Below are positions 60,335-64,000 of a DNA stretch of 64,000 bases, one piece after another. The notes under the pieces were generated by a model. It saw nothing but the letters and a program-made list of their open reading frames with translations. It was not told where the DNA came from and made no database searches. Each line of letters opens with the position of its first letter. Position 1 is the first letter of the stretch. Source of the DNA: G039954875 sp047528275 (GTDB taxonomy: Bacteria; Bacteroidota; Bacteroidia; Flavobacteriales; Blattabacteriaceae); the NCBI GenBank assembly GCA_047528275.1, contig CP180023.1, positions 1,054,001 through 1,118,000 of the forward strand, in the 5' to 3' direction. Made by a program: the position numbers and the translations under genes.

Positions 60335-62158
60335 TTATAAAGAGATCAAATAGCTGTAAGTACCCCCCTGAGCGATAAGAGCCTCATGCCTGCCCTGTTC
60401 GATGATACGTCCATTATCCAACACAATGATATGATCTGCGCTTTGGACTGTTGAGAGTCGGTGAGCGATGATAAGCGAAGTACGGTTTTTCATCATATGG
60501 TTTAGTGCTTTTTTTACAGCCTTTTCTGATTCTGTATCCAATGAAGAGGTAGCCTCATCGAGGATCATGATCGGTGGGTTTTTCAATACGGCCCGGGCGA
60601 TGCTGAGCCGTTGTTTTTGTCCTCCAGAAAGTCTATTGCCACCATCGCCGATGAAAGTATGATAACCTTCTGGAAGTACTTCGATAAAGTCATGTGCATT
60701 GGCCACTTTGGCCGCTTGAATCACCGCTTCCATAGAGGTATCTTCAATACCTAGAGTGATGTTGTTGAAAACCGAATCGTTGAAGAGTATAGAATCTTGG
60801 GTGACCATCCCAAAAAGTCTTCGATAATCTTTGATCTTGAGATCTTTGATATTGACTCCATCGATAGTAATCTCTCCTGAAGTCACATCATAAAAACGTG
60901 CCAATAAGCTGGCAATCGTCGACTTACCACTTCCAGAACGTCCAACCAATGCGATAGTTTTTCCGCTTCTTAGAGTGAAATTGAGATTTTGGATCAGCGG
61001 TACATCGTCATATCCAAAGAATATATTTTGAAATACAATCTCTTTTTTGAGCGTTTGTATCGGTTGTGCATTGGGTCTTTCGTACAGAGCACTTGGTGTA
61101 TCCAAGATTTCGATGATGCGTTCGGCAGCAACCTTCCCCTTTTGAATGTTCGACATGGAATTGGCTAAGCTTTTAGCTGGATTAATGATTTGAAAGAATA
61201 AACCAATGAAAGGTAAGAATATTTCAGGAGCTATTCCTTTTTTCTCTAAGATCAGTTTACCGCCATACCAGACGATTAGTATCATCGTGATAGAACCTAA
61301 AAATTCACTGATCGGTGAGGCTAACTCTCTTTTTCGGTTGACCCGTGAAGCATATTTTTTCTGGCGTCCTGAGACAGTTTTAAAACGTTTTTGCATTTGC
61401 CTTTCTGCATCGAATATCTTGATGATCTTCATAGCATTCAAAGTTTCTTCGATGATCGAGAAGAGTTTTCCCAATTCCATTTGGGTTCCGAGTGCATCCT
61501 TCCTTAGACTTTTTCCGATCAGAGAGATGAAGATACCCATCAATGGGAGGACGATGAAGGCAAAAAGAGTGAGTTGATAACTCATCAAAAAAAGTGTGGT
61601 CAAATGGAGAAGCAACATGATGGGGGCACTCACGATTTCGGCCAAAGGAGTGATAATGGTATTTTCTACTTCATTAACATCATTGGATATCCTCGACATG
61701 ATATCACCCTTTCTATTCTTAGAAAAGAATGATACGGGTAATGACAAAATCTTCCGGTAAAAATCATTTCGGATGTCACGAGCTATAGAGATTCGTATAC
61801 CGACCATATAATAATCGGCCATGTAGCGAAAGACATTTCGGATCAAAAAGAGCAATATGGTGAAACCACAAAATATAGCCAGTGTATTCACTTTACCGAT
61901 ACTTTTAGACAAGTCGATGATGTAACGGTAAAAACCAATTCTCATCGATTCAAAAGTACCATTAAGCATATCGGGATAAGAAGATCCATCTTGAATTATC
62001 TCTTTCATAGGTACTTCCAACAATATGCTCAGTACCGGCGTGATCGATACAACAGAAACCACTGAGAGTAAGGAATAAAGAGTATTGAATGAGATATTGA
62101 GGAAATAAAGGGATTTATAAGGTTTCGAATAGGCTAGTATCCTTTGAAATGCGTTCAT
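60335..62158 (-). CDS. msbA: ABC exporter, ATPase-permease fusion (MsbA-like)
   Basis: A 607-residue half-transporter. An N-terminal membrane domain of six helices (residues about 15-320, with FYRKILSLPVSFFSKNRKGD coupling region) leads to the nucleotide-binding domain: Walker A VGRSGSGKSTIASLLARFYD near 400, Q-loop GMVTQDSILFNDSVF, signature LSGGQKQRLSIARAVL and Walker B MILDEATSSLD, then AHRLSTVQSADHIIV. It works as a dimer. By similarity and with LptD and OstA present it probably flips lipid A; multidrug export is the alternative. ATG 62158. It is divergent from apt. Confidence 0.9.
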   Translation of the reverse strand: MNAFQRILAYSKPYKSLYFLNISFNTLYSLLSVVSVVSITPVLSILLEVPMKEIIQDGSSYPDMLNGTFESMRIGFYRYIIDLSKSIGKVNTLAIFCGFTILLFLIRNVFRYMADYYMVGIRISIARDIRNDFYRKILSLPVSFFSKNRKGDIMSRISNDVNEVENTIITPLAEIVSAPIMLLLHLTTLFLMSYQLTLFAFIVLPLMGIFISLIGKSLRKDALGTQMELGKLFSIIEETLNAMKIIKIFDAERQMQKRFKTVSGRQKKYASRVNRKRELASPISEFLGSITMILIVWYGGKLILEKKGIAPEIFLPFIGLFFQIINPAKSLANSMSNIQKGKVAAERIIEILDTPSALYERPNAQPIQTLKKEIVFQNIFFGYDDVPLIQNLNFTLRSGKTIALVGRSGSGKSTIASLLARFYDVTSGEITIDGVNIKDLKIKDYRRLFGMVTQDSILFNDSVFNNITLGIEDTSMEAVIQAAKVANAHDFIEVLPEGYHTFIGDGGNRLSGGQKQRLSIARAVLKNPPIMILDEATSSLDTESEKAVKKALNHMMKNRTSLIIAHRLSTVQSADHIIVLDNGRIIEQGRHEALIAQGGTYSYLISL

Positions 62159-62180
62159 TCAATTTTTTCGATCAGTTTTA

Positions 62181-62188
62181 CAAAAGTA
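62181..62188 (-). promoter_or_regulatory. Possible -7 box of the MsbA-like gene
   Basis: On the minus strand this reads TACTTTTG, matching TAnnTTTG, 22 bases before the ATG. No -33 TTTG stands at the right distance, so the call is weak. Confidence 0.28.
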
Positions 62189-62247
62189 AATATAATTTAT
62201 GTTGATCTTTGTCCAGTTACAATTAGCTTTAAACCAATATCAGACTT

Positions 62248-62772
62248 ATGTTTGAAGAAGACTTGAAGAAGTTTATCTTAGATGTGCTTGATTTTCCTAA
62301 GGCAGGGGTAGTGTTCAAAGATATCGGCCCTTTATTGGGGCGTGCAGCTTTGTGCCGAAAGATTATTAATGTATTTTGCTATCAGGCCAAAGGTAAGGTA
62401 GATGCCGTCTGTGGTATAGGTAATCGCGGTTTTCTGTTCGGACCAGGTATAGCCCAAGGTTTGGATGTGCCTTTTGTCATGGTTAGAAAGTGTGGTAAAC
62501 TCCCTGGTAAGACGATTTTCCAGTCTTATCAACTAGAGTACGGTGAAGCTACAGTAGAGATTTCTGAAAATTCCATCCAAAAAGGTTGGCGTATGCTTAT
62601 TCATGACGATATACTCGCCACAGGTGGTACAGCAGAGGCCACAGCACAATTATTGACTAGATTACAGGTTGTACCTACACAATTTAGCTTTTTGATCGAA
62701 TTGAATTTTTTGAAAGGCCGCGAGAAGCTCTTGGTTCATAGTCGGGATATTGTTTCATTGATTACTTATTGA
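62248..62772 (+). CDS. apt: Adenine phosphoribosyltransferase
   Basis: A 174-residue purine salvage enzyme that joins adenine to PRPP, giving AMP. Features are VLDFPKAGVVFKDIGPLLG at the start, GIGNRGFLFGPGIAQGL (family: GIExRGFxxG, with Glu-Ser changed to Gly-Asn), VRKCGKLPGKT and the PRPP loop MLIHDDILATGGTAEATAQL. The length is normal. Salvage of host adenine fits an intracellular life. It is divergent from the ABC exporter, with 89 bases between. Confidence 0.93.
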   Translation: MFEEDLKKFILDVLDFPKAGVVFKDIGPLLGRAALCRKIINVFCYQAKGKVDAVCGIGNRGFLFGPGIAQGLDVPFVMVRKCGKLPGKTIFQSYQLEYGEATVEISENSIQKGWRMLIHDDILATGGTAEATAQLLTRLQVVPTQFSFLIELNFLKGREKLLVHSRDIVSLITY

Positions 62773-62889
62773 TAATAATAAAAAACTAATCCTTTACTAC
62801 CAAAATATTGTGGATTGAAAGCTTTGGTACATCCCTTGACCTAAAGCCAATCAACCCATTGAAAATAAATTTATACGACCAGGGCAAAG

Positions 62890-64000
62890 AAGAAAATCAA
62901 TGTCATAGTGAACAATATTTTTCCAATCATTAAAAAATTCCTTTATTCCAATCATGAGATCTTCTTAGGCGAGATCATCTCGAATGCTACCGATGTCAGC
63001 TTGAAACTAAAAACTATGGAACAAGTCGGCGAATTCAAGCAAGAGGTAGATGAATTGAAGATCAAGATCAAAATCGATAAGGAAAAGAAGACCCTTCATG
63101 TGATCGACCAAGGAGGAAGTCGAAAAATATATCAATCAGATTTTCTTCTCAGGTGCTGAATAATTTATCGAAAAGCATAAAGATAAAAGTGATCAAGCTC
63201 AAACGATCGTCGGCTATTCTAGGTTAGAATTTTATTGAGTCTTTATGGTAGCATATACGTAGAGATCCTCACTAATTTTTACCAAAAGGATGCACTGGCT
63301 ACGATTGGACTTGTGACAGTTCTCCAGAGTTTACCCTCGAGATAACCAATAAAAAAGACCATGGTGCGGTAATTATTTTACACATCAACAAGTAAAATAA
63401 AGAGTTTATCGAAGAATAGCATATTCATGAGTTGCTCACTAAATATTGCAAATTCATGCCTGTTTCCATCAAATTTAGCAATCGTGAAGAGACCCGAAAA
63501 ACAGAAGATGACGAGGAGGAAAAAATTAAATTCAATGATATTATCAATAACCCTACACCTGCTTGGACCAAAAATCGTCAGAACTCAAGGATGAAAGGTA
63601 TCTGAAATTTTATTATGACCTCTACCCTACGCAGTTTGAAGACCCCTTGTTTTGGATCTATTTCAATATTGACCATATCCCTTTTCCATCTTACAGGTAT
63701 ATTATATTTCCATAAGCTCAAAAATCAGGTCAAGATACAAAAAGATAAGATCCAGCTCTATCAAAACCAAATCTATGTCATTAAGAATTTCGAGGATATC
63801 GTACCAGAGTTTATCACCTTACTTTGTGGAGTGATCGATTAGACCGATATCCCGTTGAACGTATCCCGCTCTTATCTGCAATCCGATGAAGCATTGAAAA
63901 AAAAATATTAAATTATATCAACCGTAAGATCGGTGACAAGCTCGAAATTATTTTCAAAAATGATTGAGAATACATGAAGATCATTATTGAATATGGTATA
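62890..64000 (+). pseudogene. htpG: Broken HSP90-family chaperone HtpG, runs off window end
   Basis: HtpG in pieces, in order along the gene: NNIFPIIKKFLYSNHEIFLG (the family start, with ELVSNAxDA now EIISNATDVS), EKKTLHVIDQGG, FSGAEEFIEKHKDK-like traces, then a middle part IFMSCSL and NKYCKFMPVSIKF-like frames. Then come IINNPTPAWTK-like traces at 63540-63580, LYPTQFEDPLFW-like traces, FHLTGILYFHKLKNQVKIQK, DKIQLYQNQIYVIKNFEDIV, PEFITLLCGVID, TDIPLNVSRSYLQSDEALKK and KIGDKLEIIFKND. Frameshifts and stops break it throughout. The gene continues past the right edge. Confidence 0.9.

Noticed and set aside
62908..63159. Small intact gene
   Set aside because: It is the N-terminal fragment of broken htpG.
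1..64000. Stop-codon reassignment as the reason for interrupted frames
   Set aside because: Intact genes end with TAA, TAG and TGA alike (menF TGA, pdhC TAG, msbA TAA), all three interrupt the broken genes, and frameshifts are equally common.
1..64000. CRISPR array, rRNA or transposon
   Set aside because: No regularly spaced repeats, rRNA segments or transposase motifs were seen.

Overview
The window looks like a piece of a host-restricted Bacteroidota genome (Cytophagales-like gene neighbourhoods) that is still decaying. It is AT-rich. It carries Bacteroidota signatures: fur-OstA-aminotransferase, RidA-LptD facing an amidase-MlaD-Fe-S oxidoreductase run, a PadR-PspC pair, pdhA-pdhC without pdhB, and TTTG/TAnnTTTG promoters. 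About 27 intact genes sit among at least a dozen recognisable pseudogenes, with several long tracts of unassigned, frame-broken coding sequence. All three stop codons end intact genes, so the interrupted frames are decay and not a changed code. No tRNA, rRNA, CRISPR or insertion sequence was found.

Layout. 1-15.4 kb: plus-strand wreckage of large paralogous genes of unknown function, separated by very AT-rich spacers; a two-gene stretch at 2.1-3.2 kb recurs at 12.6-13.6 kb. 15.4-19.6 kb: a broken O-methyltransferase, then type II NADH dehydrogenase facing an acyltransferase-thioesterase-isochorismate synthase operon (menaquinone). 19.6-24.7 kb: an intact PadR regulator with its PspC partner in ruins, an Rhs tip remnant and small broken genes. 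24.7-34.5 kb: antiporter, idi-queD-gcvT, MATE exporter, a broken phage-type lysozyme, DEAD-box helicase, aroC, TlpA-like protein, miaA. 34.5-43.9 kb (minus strand): a HisIE-like protein, a dead aminotransferase, OstA/LptA-like, Fur, RelA/SpoT, RidA, LptD. 43.9-52.1 kb: dead amidase, MlaD, dead Fe-S oxidoreductase, RNase Z, dead rdgB, CPBP protease, YihY. 52.2-57.1 kb: dead MBL-rhodanese protein, dead RsmI-like methylase and another unassigned decayed gene. 57.2-64 kb: pdhA-pdhC, dead TerC, MsbA-like ABC exporter, apt and a dead htpG running off the end.

How it fits together. The surviving genes keep an outer membrane with lipopolysaccharide export (MsbA, OstA/LptA-like, LptD, MlaD), a menaquinone respiratory chain (AroC to chorismate, isochorismate synthase, NDH-2), pyruvate dehydrogenase, isoprenoid and tRNA prenylation (Idi, MiaA), the stringent response and RNA processing. 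The lost genes concern peptidoglycan cutting (amidase, lysozyme), nucleotide cleaning (rdgB), rRNA fine modification (RsmI), chaperoning (HtpG), envelope stress (PspC) and secreted or contact-dependent factors (Rhs and the large paralogous family).
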